A DNA stretch of 64,000 nt, taken from the NCBI RefSeq assembly GCF_029836165.1, contig NZ_JAOEBG010000012.1, positions 98,938-162,937 of the forward strand, written 5' to 3'. Below are positions 45,004 to 54,971 of this stretch, in pieces. Below the pieces are notes generated by a model, which was not told the origin of the DNA, made no database searches, and worked only from the letters and a program-made list of their open reading frames with translations. Made by a program: the position numbers and the translations under genes. Within the stretch, counting starts at the first letter, position 1, and each line of letters begins with the position of its first letter. This stretch comes from Pseudomonas sp. GD04091 (GTDB lineage Bacteria > Pseudomonadota > Gammaproteobacteria > Pseudomonadales > Pseudomonadaceae).

Positions 45004-46026
45004 ATGTCCCGCATGATCCGTTTCCACAAGTTCGGCCCGGCCGATGTGCTCCGTTGCGAGGAGCAGGCCGAGCCGTCCCCGGCCTCCGGCGAGGTGCAGA
45101 TACGCGTCGAGGCGATCGGCGTCAGCTGGTACGACGTGCTCTGGCGGCAGAATCTGGCACCTTCCCAGGCGCGCCTGCCAGCGGGCATTGGCCATGAAAT
45201 GGCCGGTGTCGTCACGGCGGTCGGCGATGGCGTGGAAGATATTGCGGTGGGCGACCGGGTCGCCAGCTTCCCGGCCACCAGCGCCAACGATCACCCGGTG
45301 TATGGCGATGTGATCGTACTGCCACGGTGCGCCATCACCCGTTACCCGGATGTGCTCACCCCGGTCGAGGCGAGCGTGCACTACACGCCGCTGTTGATGG
45401 CCTATTTCGCCTATGTCGACCTGGCTCGCGCCAAGGCCGGGCAGAGCGCGCTGGTCACGGATGCCAGCCATTGCGCCGGGCCTGCCTTCGTGCAGTTGGG
45501 CAAGGCCCTGGGGCTGAGGGTATTCGCGGCCACCAAGGAGCCCGAGCAGCGTGAGTACTTGCTGGGACTGGGCGCCGACAAGGTGATCGTCACCGAAGAG
45601 CAGGACCTGGTCCTGCAGATTGGCAAGTACACCGACGGGCGTGGCGTGGACATGGTGCTCGACGGCATGGGTGGTCCGCAGATGTCGCTGCTGGGCGATG
45701 TGCTGGCGCCGCGTGGCAACCTGGTGCTGTATGGCCTGCAGGGCGGCAACCAGACGCCGTTCCCGGCGTGCGCGGCATTCCAGAAGAACATCCAGTTCCA
45801 TGTGCATTGCATCGGCAACTTCACCGGCAAGCCGGAGCTGGGCATCACCCAGGACCAGGTGGCAGTGCAGCGTGCCTTGCGCGATATCAACCAGTTCACT
45901 GCCGATCAGTTGCTGACGCCACAGATCATCAAGGTCTATCCATTCGACCAGGTGGTCGAGGCACATCGCTATATGGACGAGTGCCCTTGTGGTGGGCGAG
46001 TGGTGCTGGACATGGCCGTGAACTGA
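45004..46026 (+). CDS. Zeta-crystallin-type quinone oxidoreductase (MDR superfamily)
   Basis: This 340-residue NADPH-dependent medium-chain reductase has an N-terminal GroES-like domain (GHEMAGVVTAVGDGV) and a Rossmann domain (ALVTDASHCAGPAFVQLGKA, then VDMVLDGMGGPQMS). It lacks the zinc-binding cysteines of alcohol dehydrogenases, so quinone or enone reduction is more likely. GAGG lies nine bases before ATG 45004. It is divergent from a LysR regulator and followed by a terminator, so it is a single-gene unit. Confidence 0.9.
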   Translation: MSRMIRFHKFGPADVLRCEEQAEPSPASGEVQIRVEAIGVSWYDVLWRQNLAPSQARLPAGIGHEMAGVVTAVGDGVEDIAVGDRVASFPATSANDHPVYGDVIVLPRCAITRYPDVLTPVEASVHYTPLLMAYFAYVDLARAKAGQSALVTDASHCAGPAFVQLGKALGLRVFAATKEPEQREYLLGLGADKVIVTEEQDLVLQIGKYTDGRGVDMVLDGMGGPQMSLLGDVLAPRGNLVLYGLQGGNQTPFPACAAFQKNIQFHVHCIGNFTGKPELGITQDQVAVQRALRDINQFTADQLLTPQIIKVYPFDQVVEAHRYMDECPCGGRVVLDMAVN

Positions 46027-46047
46027 CTGACAGTCAGGCGCAGATGG

Positions 46048-46075
46048 AAAGCCCGGGCTCTTGCCCGGGCTTTTT
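46048..46075 (+). terminator. Rho-independent terminator of the oxidoreductase gene
   Basis: AAAGCCCGGGC (46048-46058) pairs perfectly with GCCCGGGCTTT (46063-46073) around loop TCTT, followed by a T run. The following 230 bases to 46308 hold the promoter of the next operon and nothing else I can support. Confidence 0.9.
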
Positions 46076-46308
46076 ATTTGCGCTCGTTGTCGCTGGCGGC
46101 TTTCTTACAGACGCTGTCGTCCTGAGCAACGCTGCACGCCGGGCTCCATTAGCGAAAAAGCCTGATAGCGCGGAATCCTGCAACAACAGACCTGATCCAA
46201 TTAATTCTCTTACTCGGTTTTGGGAAGTTTCCTTCAAGCTCGGTTCTGTATTCATCTGCGAGAATCTCGCCTTCAATTTTGAAGCCGTCAGGAAGATGGA
46301 GCGAACGC

Positions 46309-47709
46309 ATGAGCACAACCCACGACCAAGCCATGCACTATATCTACCAGCAAGTCTTGCAACGCCTGCTCGACCACATGACCCAGGCGCAGCGCGCCTC
46401 GGTGCAACTGCTGGTGCAGCGTTTGCTGGTGATAGCCGGTGGCCAGGAATACATAGGCGGGTTTCGGGTACTGGTACTGCATGGCGGCGATCGACGCAGC
46501 AGCCACCTGCTGGCGTGCCTGCGGGCAGCCCAGCTCAGCATCGCCATCCGGTACGCCGCCACGTTCCGTCTGCGCGTGCTGGTGGCCAGGCTGCCCACCC
46601 TGGACGACGCAACCCTGGCCATGCACGAGCGCTGCTTTGGTGCGCTGTTTCTGCACGACGACTCGCGTGTGGAGCTTTTACGCGCCGATGGCGGCCAAGT
46701 CGGGCCGTTTGGCGCCCGGCAGGCAGGCACGCCCCGGCAACTGTCCGAGGCGGGCAATGCCTGGCTGCTGTATGGCCATCTCACCGGTGCGCGGCCCGAT
46801 GCGTTGCTGGGTGCCAGGGCCTACCTGGAGCTTGCCGCTAGCCTGTCCCAGGCGCTCGAGGTGGAGGCGGGCACGGACGCGCTGGTCAGCGCGGTGCCGC
46901 TTGGCGAACGCCATCGTCTGCTCGCCTGGGGGCGACGCTGCCTGAGGCACACGGTCGAGGTGGCGCATACCTTGGCGCCGCATTGCGCCAACACCCTGGC
47001 CGAGTCGCTGGAGCAGTTGGGCCAGGTGTTGGCGGATCCGCTGGGCCCGCCCGTGCCGCGTTCATCCGGGCCGTCGACGGCCGCATTGCGGGTCGTGGCG
47101 ATGGAGGACCTGCTGCATCTGGCTGAAGGGGAGCGCCTCGATCGCATGCTCGGTCTTCAGCAAGCGTTGCCGTGCCACGCCCTCGGGCCGGCGGGGCTGT
47201 TCGATCCGCTGCCCTTGGCGCATCTGCATGGCCTGAGGGCGCAATTTCTGGAACCACGCAGCTACCGTGACGGTGCACAGGCCTTTCTCGCCCGTCTCGG
47301 CCAGCAGATTGCCTGGCCCCAGGGCCAGGACTTGCGTGACGAGGCGCAGGCTCGCCTGCTCGGCGCCTATGGCGTGGCCGAGAAACAGCTGACGTGCCTG
47401 TTGTTCACACCGTTCGAAGGCGCTGGACGCCATCTCGAGCAGTTCGTGCTGCGCTGTCACCCAGGCATGCGCGTCGCATTGCCGTACCTGCACCGGGCCT
47501 TGCGCGGGCAACCATGCCCGGAACCGGTCAGTCAGTGGCTGGTGGATACCAGTGGCCTGGAACTGGCGCAATTGCGAGCGATCTACGCCGGCACGCTCGA
47601 GCCGCAGACGCAGAGTCTGTTTCGTCAGCTGGCCCGTCGCGACCTGTGGTTGCGCCCGCTCGTCGTCCACCAGGGAGAGGGCTATCCGGCGTTGCGCACC
47701 GCCACGTGA
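46309..47709 (+). CDS. Hypothetical protein upstream of FAN1, 466 residues
   Basis: The start MSTTHDQAMHYIYQQVLQRL has GGAG upstream. The protein is soluble, leucine- and alanine-rich and mostly helical, with a region of predicted strands near residues 35-100 (GGFRVLVLHGGDRRSSHLLA; RLRVLVARLPTLDD). I recognise no domain or catalytic motif. It precedes the FAN1 gene by 53 bases on the same strand, and FAN1 overlaps a helicase gene, so a common transcript is likely. A DNA-repair link is only by position. Confidence 0.75.
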   Translation: MSTTHDQAMHYIYQQVLQRLLDHMTQAQRASVQLLVQRLLVIAGGQEYIGGFRVLVLHGGDRRSSHLLACLRAAQLSIAIRYAATFRLRVLVARLPTLDDATLAMHERCFGALFLHDDSRVELLRADGGQVGPFGARQAGTPRQLSEAGNAWLLYGHLTGARPDALLGARAYLELAASLSQALEVEAGTDALVSAVPLGERHRLLAWGRRCLRHTVEVAHTLAPHCANTLAESLEQLGQVLADPLGPPVPRSSGPSTAALRVVAMEDLLHLAEGERLDRMLGLQQALPCHALGPAGLFDPLPLAHLHGLRAQFLEPRSYRDGAQAFLARLGQQIAWPQGQDLRDEAQARLLGAYGVAEKQLTCLLFTPFEGAGRHLEQFVLRCHPGMRVALPYLHRALRGQPCPEPVSQWLVDTSGLELAQLRAIYAGTLEPQTQSLFRQLARRDLWLRPLVVHQGEGYPALRTAT

Positions 47710-47762
47710 AGGGCCGTTGATCCAGTGGACTTGCCCAGGGGACGGGTCTGTATGTATAACCA

Positions 47763-49445
47763 GTGTCCATCTCCCACGCCCGACGCCGCACCGTGATCGC
47801 CCATTCCGTCGATGATCCGCTCTACTACCTGCACAACTTCCGCCAAGTCCTGAACTGGGTCGAGCAGCGTTATGCCGATCTGCTCGGCAACCAGGAACAC
47901 GACTTCATCCGAGTCTTTGCCACGCTGCCGGTGCCCGCCCAGGCTCTGCTGGTGCGCATGGTCATGCGCAAGGGGGACTGGTTTCGCAGTGACAAGCTTG
48001 TGTACGCCGAAATCGGCGATACCGACGCGGCGTTGCGTCCGCTGCTGGCGCTGGGCTGGGTCGATACGGACGCACCGCTGGACGTGGAGCTGCTATGCGG
48101 GTTGCTGCGCAAGGAGGAGGTGGTCCGTTGTTTCGCCCGAGCGCTGACGCACCCACGGGCAGGCAAGGGCGACCTGTTGGCGCAGTTGCAGACATTGCAG
48201 CTGTCCCCCAGGCCTTTGGCCCAGTGGTTTCCCGACTTTCCCGCACGGCTGCTGCACTGGCGGCTGCAGCCGTTGTGCGACCGGCTGCGGCTGCTGTTCT
48301 TCGGCAATCTCTATCAGGACTGGTCGGATTTCGTGCTGGCCGACCTGGGGCTGCTGCGCTACGAGCAAGTGCCGTTCAGCGACGACTCCCGGGCCGTGCG
48401 CCAGCGTGCCGAGCTCGATCTGGCCCTGGCCCTGCATCAGTGTGCCGAACGCCTGGAGCAGGGCGATGCCCCTGCCGAGCTGCTGGCCACGCTGGAGCAG
48501 TTCGACAGCGCCAACCCGTGGCTGGCCCGGCGACGGGCGCGGCTGCTGTTCAGCCTTGGCCAGCAGTGCGAACGCCAGGGTGACTGGGCTCTGGCCCTGC
48601 ACATCTACGCTGGCTGCGACCATCCCGAGGCGCGGATCCGTCAGGTGCGGGTGTTCGAACGCAGCGAGCAGTGGCGCCAGGCTCATGCGCTGGCCAGTGA
48701 CATGGCTGTCGCGCCGGCCAACGCTCTGGAGCGCCAGGCGCTCGAGCGCATGTTGCCACGCCTGGCGCGCAAGCTCGGTGGGCCGCCCCGCGCGCGTCGG
48801 CGCACCTCGGCGGTGGAACTGATCGAGTTGGAACTGCCGGCCGAGATGGCTGCGTTGGGCGTGGAGGAGGCGGTGCGCTTGCACCTCGAGCAGTCGGGCG
48901 GGGTCGCCCGCTATGTCGAGAACACCTTGTTCAACAGCCTGTTCGGCCTGCTGTGCTGGGAGGCGATCTTCGCGCCAGTGCCCGGGGCGTTCTTCCACCC
49001 GTTCCAGGCCGGCCCGCAGGATTTGCACGACAGCGGCTTCCAGCAGCGTCGCGGCGAACTGTTCGACAGCTGCCTGGGCCGACTCGACGATGGCAGCCAC
49101 CGACAGGCCATCCGCGAATGCTACCAGGCCAAGCAGGGGTTGCAGTCGCCGTTCGTGTTCTGGTCGATGCTTGACGAGCCCTTGCTCGAGCTGGCGCTGG
49201 AGCACCTGCCTGCCGAGCACCTGAAAGCCTGTTTCGTGCGGCTGTTACAGGATATCCGCGCCAATCGCGCCGGCATGCCTGACCTGATCCAGTTCTGGCC
49301 CGGGCAGGGCGGTTATCGCATGGTCGAGGTCAAGGGGCCGGGCGATCGGCTGCAGGACAACCAGCTGCGCTGGCTGGCGTTCTGTCATGAGCATGGCTTG
49401 CCGGTCGCGGTCTGCCATGTGCGCTGGAAGGCTGCCCAGGCATGA
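47763..49445 (+). CDS. fan1: FAN1-type structure-specific nuclease (VRR-NUC domain)
   Basis: This nuclease of about 560 residues resembles Fanconi-associated nuclease 1, which cuts 5' flaps and helps remove DNA crosslinks. The N-terminal part (DDPLYYLHNFRQVLNWVEQR, then PVPAQALLVRMVMRKGDWFR) fits the winged-helix/SAP region. The middle is helical repeats. The C-terminal VRR-NUC domain has D507 (MPDLIQFWP), E522 and K524 (VEVKGPGDRLQ), the PD-ExK active site. P. aeruginosa has a well-studied homologue. The start is uncertain (GTG 47763 or GTG 47793). Its stop overlaps the next start by four bases (ATGA), coupling it to the helicase. Confidence 0.9.
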   Translation: MSISHARRRTVIAHSVDDPLYYLHNFRQVLNWVEQRYADLLGNQEHDFIRVFATLPVPAQALLVRMVMRKGDWFRSDKLVYAEIGDTDAALRPLLALGWVDTDAPLDVELLCGLLRKEEVVRCFARALTHPRAGKGDLLAQLQTLQLSPRPLAQWFPDFPARLLHWRLQPLCDRLRLLFFGNLYQDWSDFVLADLGLLRYEQVPFSDDSRAVRQRAELDLALALHQCAERLEQGDAPAELLATLEQFDSANPWLARRRARLLFSLGQQCERQGDWALALHIYAGCDHPEARIRQVRVFERSEQWRQAHALASDMAVAPANALERQALERMLPRLARKLGGPPRARRRTSAVELIELELPAEMAALGVEEAVRLHLEQSGGVARYVENTLFNSLFGLLCWEAIFAPVPGAFFHPFQAGPQDLHDSGFQQRRGELFDSCLGRLDDGSHRQAIRECYQAKQGLQSPFVFWSMLDEPLLELALEHLPAEHLKACFVRLLQDIRANRAGMPDLIQFWPGQGGYRMVEVKGPGDRLQDNQLRWLAFCHEHGLPVAVCHVRWKAAQA

Positions 49446-51697
49446 GTTACACCGTCGCGGTGCGCGCCCTGTGCGAGTTCAGCGCCAAGGTCGGCGACCT
49501 GGATCTGCGCTTTACGCCGTCGCCCAGCGCCCAAGAAGGCATCGCCGGCCATCGTCGGGTCGTGGCCCAGCGCGCTGCCGGCTACGAGGCCGAAGTGGCG
49601 CTGGAGGGTGAGTATCGCGGCTTGCGCGTACGCGGTCGCGCCGATGGCTACGACCCGGCGGGCAACCGCCTGGAAGAGATCAAGACCCATCGCGGCGACC
49701 TGGCCCGCCAACCGGACAACCATCGCCAGCTGCACTGGGCCCAGGCCAAGGTTTACGCCTGGTTGCTGTGCCAGGCACGGCAGCTGGCGGAAATCGACGT
49801 GGCGCTGGTGTACCTGGACGTGGACAGCGATGGCCAGACGGTCATTTGCCAGCGTCACCGTGCCGGTGACCTGCTGGCGTTCTTCGAAGGGCAGTGCCAG
49901 CGCTTCCTGGCCTGGGCCCAGGTCCAGGAACAGCGCCTGGCCGAGCGCGACAGGGGCCTGCAGGCGCTGGCCTTCCCCTGGCCGGTCTTTCGCCAGGGCC
50001 AGCGGCAGTTGGCCGAGACCGTGTACAAGGCCGTGAGCACCGGTCGCTGCCTGATGGCCCAGGCCAGCACGGGTATCGGCAAGACCCTCGGCACCTTGTT
50101 CCCGCTGCTCAAGGCCGTGGTGCCGCAACGCCTGGACAAACTGTACTTTCTCACTGCCAAGACCCCTGGCCGGGCACTGGCGCTCGATGCCCTGCGCCAG
50201 CTCACCCAGGGCGGCGCGCAGCCGGCGTTGCGCGGCCTCGAACTGATCGCCCGGGACAAGGCCTGCGAGTTCCCGGAAAACGCCTGTCACGGCGAGTCCT
50301 GCCCGCTGGCAAAGGGTTTTTACGACCGCCTGCCCGCTGCCCGCGAGGCTGCCGCGCAGGTGCCGCTGCTCGACCGTGCCGCCGTGCGCGAAGTGGCGCT
50401 GGCACATCAGGTCTGCCCGTACTACCTGGCACAGGAAATGGCGCGCTGGGTCGACCTGGTGGTGGCCGACTACAACTACTACTTCGACGCCCATGCCTTG
50501 CTGTTCGGCCTGGCTCAGGCCAACCAGTGGCGCACGGCGGTGCTGGTGGACGAGGCGCACAACCTGGTCGAGCGCGGTCGGCAGATGTACAGCGCGACGT
50601 TCGATCAGGGGCAGTTGCTCGCGCTGCGCCAGAGCAAGCCGGCCGGCCTGGGCAGTGCCCTGGACCGCCTGAATCGGCAGTGGAACGCGCTGTACAAGGC
50701 GCAAGTGGCGCCGTACCAGGCATTCGAACAGCTGCCGGATGCCTTCGTGCGGGCCTTGCAGCAGTGCATCGGCCTGATTCAGGAGCGGATGAACCAGTCG
50801 CCCGCCGAGGTCGAGCCCCAGGTGCTGGAGTTCTTCTATCAGGCGCTGCAGTTCAGCCGGATCGCCGAGCTGTTCGATGAGCACTTTCTGTTCGATATCA
50901 GCCAGCGCAGTGGCCTGCGGGGGCGGCGCCTGGCCACCCTGTGCCTGCGCAACGTGGTGCCGGCGCGGCTGCTGGGGCCGAGGATGCGCGCGGCCCGCAG
51001 CGTCACACTGTTTTCCGCCACGCTCAACCCGCGACACTTCTATGTCGACCTGCTGGGCCTGCCCGCTGACGTGGCATGGCTGGAGGTCGCCGCGCCGTTC
51101 AAGGCCGAGCAGTTGGAGGTGCGTATCGTCAGCGAGGTCTCGACGCGCTATCAGCAGCGCCAGGCTTCGGTGGCGCCGATCGTCGAGCTGATCGCCGCGC
51201 AGTTCGCCCGTCAGCCGGGCAACTACCTGGCGTTCTTCAGCAGCTTCGAATACCTCGAGCAGGTGGCGCGGGCGTTGGCCGAGCGCCACCCCGCGCTGGC
51301 TCAGTGGCGCCAGGCGCCGGGCATGGACGAGGGTAGCCGCGAGGCGTTCCTGGCGCGCTTCGAGACGGACGGGCGAGGGGTCGGCTTCGCCGTGCTGGGC
51401 GGCGCCTTCGCCGAAGGGGTGGACCTGCCGGGCACGCGGCTGATCGGTGCCTTCGTCGCCACCCTTGGCCTGCCCCAGGTCAATCCGGTCAACGAGCAGT
51501 TCAAGCAGCGTCTGGGGCGACAGTTCGGTGCCGGCTTCGACTATGCCTACCTGTACCCTGGCGTGCGCAAGGTGATCCAGGCCGCCGGCCGGGTGATCCG
51601 CGGCGAAGAGGACCGTGGCGTGCTGCTGCTGATCGACGAGCGGTTTGCCGAAGCGCGTGTGCGGCAGATGTTTCCCTCCTGGTGGCGGTGCGTGTGA
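49442..51697 (+). CDS. DinG/XPD-type Fe-S helicase with N-terminal Cas4-like nuclease domain
   Basis: This 751-residue superfamily 2 helicase has Walker A STGIGKT (209-215) and DEAH (370-373, in [13 protein letters not shown]). Cysteines around [13 protein letters not shown] and [10 protein letters not shown] fit an iron-sulfur cluster between motifs Ia and II. Late motifs include QRLGRQFG and [11 protein letters not shown]. The first 150 residues carry a PD-(D/E)xK pattern ([20 protein letters not shown], then [14 protein letters not shown]), as in Cas4/RecB-like nucleases. It starts four bases before the FAN1 stop. Together they would unwind and cut branched or crosslinked DNA. The nuclease assignment is from motif pattern. 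Confidence 0.9.
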   Translation: MSYTVAVRALCEFSAKVGDLDLRFTPSPSAQEGIAGHRRVVAQRAAGYEAEVALEGEYRGLRVRGRADGYDPAGNRLEEIKTHRGDLARQPDNHRQLHWAQAKVYAWLLCQARQLAEIDVALVYLDVDSDGQTVICQRHRAGDLLAFFEGQCQRFLAWAQVQEQRLAERDRGLQALAFPWPVFRQGQRQLAETVYKAVSTGRCLMAQASTGIGKTLGTLFPLLKAVVPQRLDKLYFLTAKTPGRALALDALRQLTQGGAQPALRGLELIARDKACEFPENACHGESCPLAKGFYDRLPAAREAAAQVPLLDRAAVREVALAHQVCPYYLAQEMARWVDLVVADYNYYFDAHALLFGLAQANQWRTAVLVDEAHNLVERGRQMYSATFDQGQLLALRQSKPAGLGSALDRLNRQWNALYKAQVAPYQAFEQLPDAFVRALQQCIGLIQERMNQSPAEVEPQVLEFFYQALQFSRIAELFDEHFLFDISQRSGLRGRRLATLCLRNVVPARLLGPRMRAARSVTLFSATLNPRHFYVDLLGLPADVAWLEVAAPFKAEQLEVRIVSEVSTRYQQRQASVAPIVELIAAQFARQPGNYLAFFSSFEYLEQVARALAERHPALAQWRQAPGMDEGSREAFLARFETDGRGVGFAVLGGAFAEGVDLPGTRLIGAFVATLGLPQVNPVNEQFKQRLGRQFGAGFDYAYLYPGVRKVIQAAGRVIRGEEDRGVLLLIDERFAEARVRQMFPSWWRCV

Positions 51698-51776
51698 ACG
51701 CTGCCATCGCCTGGGGCTGAAACTCCCAGTACACTGCGCGTTCCAACACCCACATTCGTTGATTTCGAGGTTCTGC

Positions 51777-53414
51777 ATGACGCTCAGTCCTTTGGCAGGC
51801 AAGCCGGCTCCGGCCAGCGTGCTGGTCGATATCCCCCGCCTGTTGACCGCCTACTACACCGGCCGCCCCGACGCCGCCGTGGCGGCCCAGCGCGTGGCCT
51901 TCGGCACCTCGGGCCACCGCGGCACCTCGTTCGAGCTGAGCTTCAACGAACGCCATGTGCTGGCGATCACCCAGGCCATCTGTCTGTATCGTCAGGAAAA
52001 GGGCATCGACGGGCCGCTGTTCATCGGCGCCGACACCCATGCGCTGTCGGCCCCGGCCGCCGCCAGCGCGCTGGAGGTGCTGGCAGCCAATGGCGTGCAG
52101 GTGATGCTGTCCAAGAATGACGAGTACACCCCGACGCCGGCGGTGTCCCATGCCATCCTCTGCCATAACCGTGATCGCCAGCAGGGGCTGGCCGACGGCA
52201 TCGTCATCACGCCGTCGCACAACCCGCCGCAGAGCGGCGGTTTCAAGTACAACCCGCCCAACGGCGGCCCGGCCGACAGCGACGTGACCAAGTGGATCGA
52301 GGGCAAGGCCAACGAACTGCTGGCGGCGGACCTGGCTGGCGTCAAGCGCATGGACTACCAGCAGGCGCTGGCGGCGCCGACCACCCAGCGTCACGACTAC
52401 GTCACCAGCTACGTCGCCGACCTGGAAAACGTCATCGACTTCGACGTGATCCGTGGCGCCAACCTGCGCCTGGGCGTCGACCCGCTGGGCGGCGCCGGGG
52501 TGCGCTACTGGTCGGCCATCGCCGAGCGCTACCAGCTCGACCTGGAAGTGGTGAACACCGAGGTCGACCCGACCTTCCGCTTCATGACCGTCGACTGGGA
52601 TGGCCAGATCCGCATGGACCCTTCCTCGCCACACGCCATGCAGGGCCTGATCGGCCTGCGCGAGCGCTTTGACGTGGCCTTCGCCTGCGACCCGGACCAC
52701 GACCGCCACGGCATCGTCACCGCCGACGGCCTGCTGCAGCCGAACAATTACCTGGCCGTGGCCATCGACTACCTGTTCCGTAACCGTCCGCAATGGCGCC
52801 AGGATGCCGCGGTGGGCAAGACCGTGGTCTCCAGCGGCCTGATCGACCGTGTGACCGCCGGCCTGGGCCGTGAGCTGTACGAAGTGCCGGTGGGCTTCAA
52901 GTTCTTCGCCCAGGGGCTGTTCGACGGTTCGCTGGGCTTTGGCGGCGAAGAGAGTGCCGGCGCTTCCTTCCTGCGCCGGGACGGCTCGGTCTGGACCACC
53001 GACAAGGATGGCCTGATCCCGGCGCTGCTGGCGGCCGAAATGACCGCCCGCACCGGGCGCAACCCGAGCCAGATCTATGCCGATCTGACCGCCAGGCTGG
53101 GCAAGCCTTACGCCACTCGTGTCGAGGCCAAGGCCGATGCGCGGCAGAAGGCGTTGCTGAGCAAGCTGTCGCCGGAGCAGGTCAAGTCCACCGAACTGGC
53201 GGGCGAGCCGATCCTGCAGATCCTCAGCCACGCGCCGGGTAACGGCCAGGCCATCGGCGGCCTGAAGGTGATGACCGAGAACGGCTGGTTCGCCGCCCGA
53301 CCGTCCGGGACCGAGGACATCTACAAGATCTACGCCGAGAGCTTCATCGACGAGGCGCACCTGGCGCGCCTGGTGCAGGAAGCGCAAGTGCTGGTGGATG
53401 CGGCGATCGCCTGA
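51777..53414 (+). CDS. pgm: Phosphoglucomutase, alpha-D-glucose-phosphate specific
   Basis: This 545-residue enzyme interconverts glucose 1-phosphate and glucose 6-phosphate for glycogen, trehalose and surface polysaccharide. The motifs are FGTSGHRG near residue 43, the phosphoserine loop [11 protein letters not shown] (S147), the metal loop DPDHDRHG, and the sugar-recognition GGEESAG and [15 protein letters not shown]. Length and N-terminus ([20 protein letters not shown]) match family norms. ATG 51777 follows GAGGTTCTGC. It is downstream of the helicase by 79 bases but has its own site and is probably independent. A REP pair follows. Confidence 0.96.
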   Translation: MTLSPLAGKPAPASVLVDIPRLLTAYYTGRPDAAVAAQRVAFGTSGHRGTSFELSFNERHVLAITQAICLYRQEKGIDGPLFIGADTHALSAPAAASALEVLAANGVQVMLSKNDEYTPTPAVSHAILCHNRDRQQGLADGIVITPSHNPPQSGGFKYNPPNGGPADSDVTKWIEGKANELLAADLAGVKRMDYQQALAAPTTQRHDYVTSYVADLENVIDFDVIRGANLRLGVDPLGGAGVRYWSAIAERYQLDLEVVNTEVDPTFRFMTVDWDGQIRMDPSSPHAMQGLIGLRERFDVAFACDPDHDRHGIVTADGLLQPNNYLAVAIDYLFRNRPQWRQDAAVGKTVVSSGLIDRVTAGLGRELYEVPVGFKFFAQGLFDGSLGFGGEESAGASFLRRDGSVWTTDKDGLIPALLAAEMTARTGRNPSQIYADLTARLGKPYATRVEAKADARQKALLSKLSPEQVKSTELAGEPILQILSHAPGNGQAIGGLKVMTENGWFAARPSGTEDIYKIYAESFIDEAHLARLVQEAQVLVDAAIA

Positions 53415-53432
53415 TCGACGTCCCACGCCACT

Positions 53433-53494
53433 CGCGGGGCAAGCCCGTTCCCACAAGCCCGTGTGCGTTGGCGTGGGAGCGGGCTTGCCCCGCG
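53433..53494. repeat. Inverted REP pair after pgm
   Basis: A 22-base arm (53433-53454) is the near-perfect inverse of 53473-53494; one base differs. The sequence (CGCGGGGCAAGCCCG...) is the REP type typical of P. putida relatives. It can fold into a long hairpin and may end pgm transcription. Confidence 0.85.
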
Positions 53495-53496
53495 AT

Positions 53497-53530
53497 GCAT
53501 TCATTGTTCCAAAATTGGAACAATGAATGC
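53497..53530. promoter_or_regulatory. Perfect 16-base palindrome upstream of the pirin gene (candidate operator)
   Basis: GCATTCATTGTTCCAA is followed by AA and its exact inverse complement, ending 70 bases before the pirin ATG. It is AT-rich and sits apart from the GC-rich REP pair. There is no T run, so an operator bound by a dimeric repressor or LysR-type protein is more likely than a terminator. Role inferred. Confidence 0.5.
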
Positions 53531-53599
53531 CATTTTAGCGGTCTACCGAATCATTAGTCTCATCTGTAAGGTGGTTCTATCCACGAGAGGAGGCTTCTC

Positions 53600-54487
53600 A
53601 TGAAAAAGATCCAAGGCATCCATCGCAGCCCCAACGCCCACTGGGTGGGTGACGGCTTCCCGGTGCGCAGCCTGTTCACCTATGACCACCTGGCGCGGCA
53701 CATCAGCCCGTTCCTGCTGCTGGACTACGCCGGCCCGCATGACTTCACGCCCACCCCCACGCGCCGTGGCGTCGGCCAGCATCCGCACCGCGGCTTCGAG
53801 ACGGTGACCATCGTCTACCAGGGCGAGCTGGAGCACCGCGACTCCACCGGTGCCGGTGGCCTGATCGGCCCGGGCGACGTGCAGTGGATGACCGCCGCGG
53901 GCGGCATCATCCACGAAGAGTTCCATTCGCCAGCCTTCGCCAGGAGCGGCGGCACGCTGGAAATGGTCCAGCTGTGGGTCAACCTCCCGGCCAGGGACAA
54001 GCGCGCCGCCGCCGGCTACCAGACACTGCTGGCCAATGACATTCCACGGGTGACGCTGGACGGCGAGGCGGGCAGCCTGCGGGTGATCGCCGGCCGCTAC
54101 CTGGACCATCAGGGACCGGCCCGCACCTTCACCGACATGGACGTGTGGGACCTTCGTCTGCAGGCCGGCGCCACGCTGCAATTGCCGGTGGCCGCGGGGC
54201 GCAATGCCGCACTGGTGGTGTTGCGCGGCAACCTGCGGGTCAATGGCGAGCGTGAGGCGGGGGCGGCCAGCCTGGTGCTGCTGGAGCGCGATGGCGCCGA
54301 TGTGCGCATCGAGGCACTGGATGAGGTCAGCGTGCTGCTGCTCAGCGGCGAGCCGATCGACGAGCCCATCGTTGGCTACGGTCCGTTCGTGATGAACAGC
54401 CAGGCGGAGATCGCCGAGTCGTTCGACGACTTCCAGGCCGGGCGGTTCGGGCAAATGGGCGGTGTCGAGCGCGGCTCCATCCGATAG
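53600..54487 (+). CDS. Pirin family protein (bicupin)
   Basis: This 295-residue bicupin has the pirin N-terminal segment (RSLFTYDHLARHISPFLLLD) and metal ligands in GVGQHPHRGFETVTIVY and a glutamate/histidine pair in AAGGIIHEEFH. Bacterial pirins such as YhhW have quercetinase activity or act as redox-responsive cofactors. GAGGAGG lies seven bases before ATG. A long palindrome upstream suggests tight control, probably by an electrophile- or quinone-responsive regulator, but that is inference. It converges with the RidA operon. Confidence 0.93.
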   Translation: MKKIQGIHRSPNAHWVGDGFPVRSLFTYDHLARHISPFLLLDYAGPHDFTPTPTRRGVGQHPHRGFETVTIVYQGELEHRDSTGAGGLIGPGDVQWMTAAGGIIHEEFHSPAFARSGGTLEMVQLWVNLPARDKRAAAGYQTLLANDIPRVTLDGEAGSLRVIAGRYLDHQGPARTFTDMDVWDLRLQAGATLQLPVAAGRNAALVVLRGNLRVNGEREAGAASLVLLERDGADVRIEALDEVSVLLLSGEPIDEPIVGYGPFVMNSQAEIAESFDDFQAGRFGQMGGVERGSIR

Positions 54488-54492
54488 AAGTG

Positions 54493-54540
54493 ATCGCGGG
54501 GCAAGTCGCATCGGCGCGCCGATGCGACTTGCCCCGCGAT
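54493..54540. terminator. 48-base perfect palindrome between convergent genes (bidirectional terminator/REP)
   Basis: Positions 54493-54516 and 54517-54540 are exact inverse complements, with no mismatch and no spacer; it starts ATCGCGGGGCAAG. It lies between the pirin stop and the RidA stop and can form a cruciform or a very stable hairpin for both transcripts. Confidence 0.8.
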
Positions 54541-54554
54541 TGCGTTTCAGCGTT

Positions 54555-54971
54555 TCATGCCTGATCCGGCACTACCGCGATCACATCGATTTCCATCAGC
54601 CACTCGGCTTGCGCCAAGCCCGCCACCACCAGCCCGGTGGAGATCGGGTACACACCCTTGAGCCACTTGCCGACCTCCATGTACACCGGTTCGCGGAAAC
54701 GCGGGTCGGTGATGTAGGTGGTGGTCTTGACGATGTGCGACAGCTGCGAGCCTGCCTCTTCCAGCAACTGCTTGACGTTCTTCATCGCCTGCTCGGCCTG
54801 GGCGCGCGGATCGCCCAGCCCGACCAGACGGCCTTCGAAATCGGTACCGACCTGCCCGCGCACATAGATGGTGTTGCCGGCGCGTACTGCCTGGCACAGG
54901 TCGTTGTCCAGGGTCTGGTTGGGGTAGGTCGCCTTGGTGTTGAACATGCGGATGCGAGTGTGGGTAGGCAT
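54555..54971 (-). CDS. RidA family protein (YjgF/YER057c/UK114)
   Basis: This 138-residue enamine/imine deaminase-type protein has family segments AGNTIYVRGQVGTD, QAEQAMKNVKQLLEEAGSQL and VKTTTYITDPRFREPVY. RidA proteins hydrolyse reactive enamines made by amino-acid enzymes. The trimer-active-site arginine expected near the C-terminus is not obvious in EWLMEIDVIAVVP, so it may belong to a divergent Rid subgroup. It overlaps the upstream flavin monooxygenase stop by one base (TGATG), so the two are coupled. Confidence 0.92.
   Translation of the reverse strand: MPTHTRIRMFNTKATYPNQTLDNDLCQAVRAGNTIYVRGQVGTDFEGRLVGLGDPRAQAEQAMKNVKQLLEEAGSQLSHIVKTTTYITDPRFREPVYMEVGKWLKGVYPISTGLVVAGLAQAEWLMEIDVIAVVPDQA

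Noticed and set aside
46149..46334. A 61-codon minus-strand frame between the terminator and the unknown 466-residue gene
   Set aside because: It would run across the promoter and start of the downstream operon and has no ribosome binding site or recognisable content.
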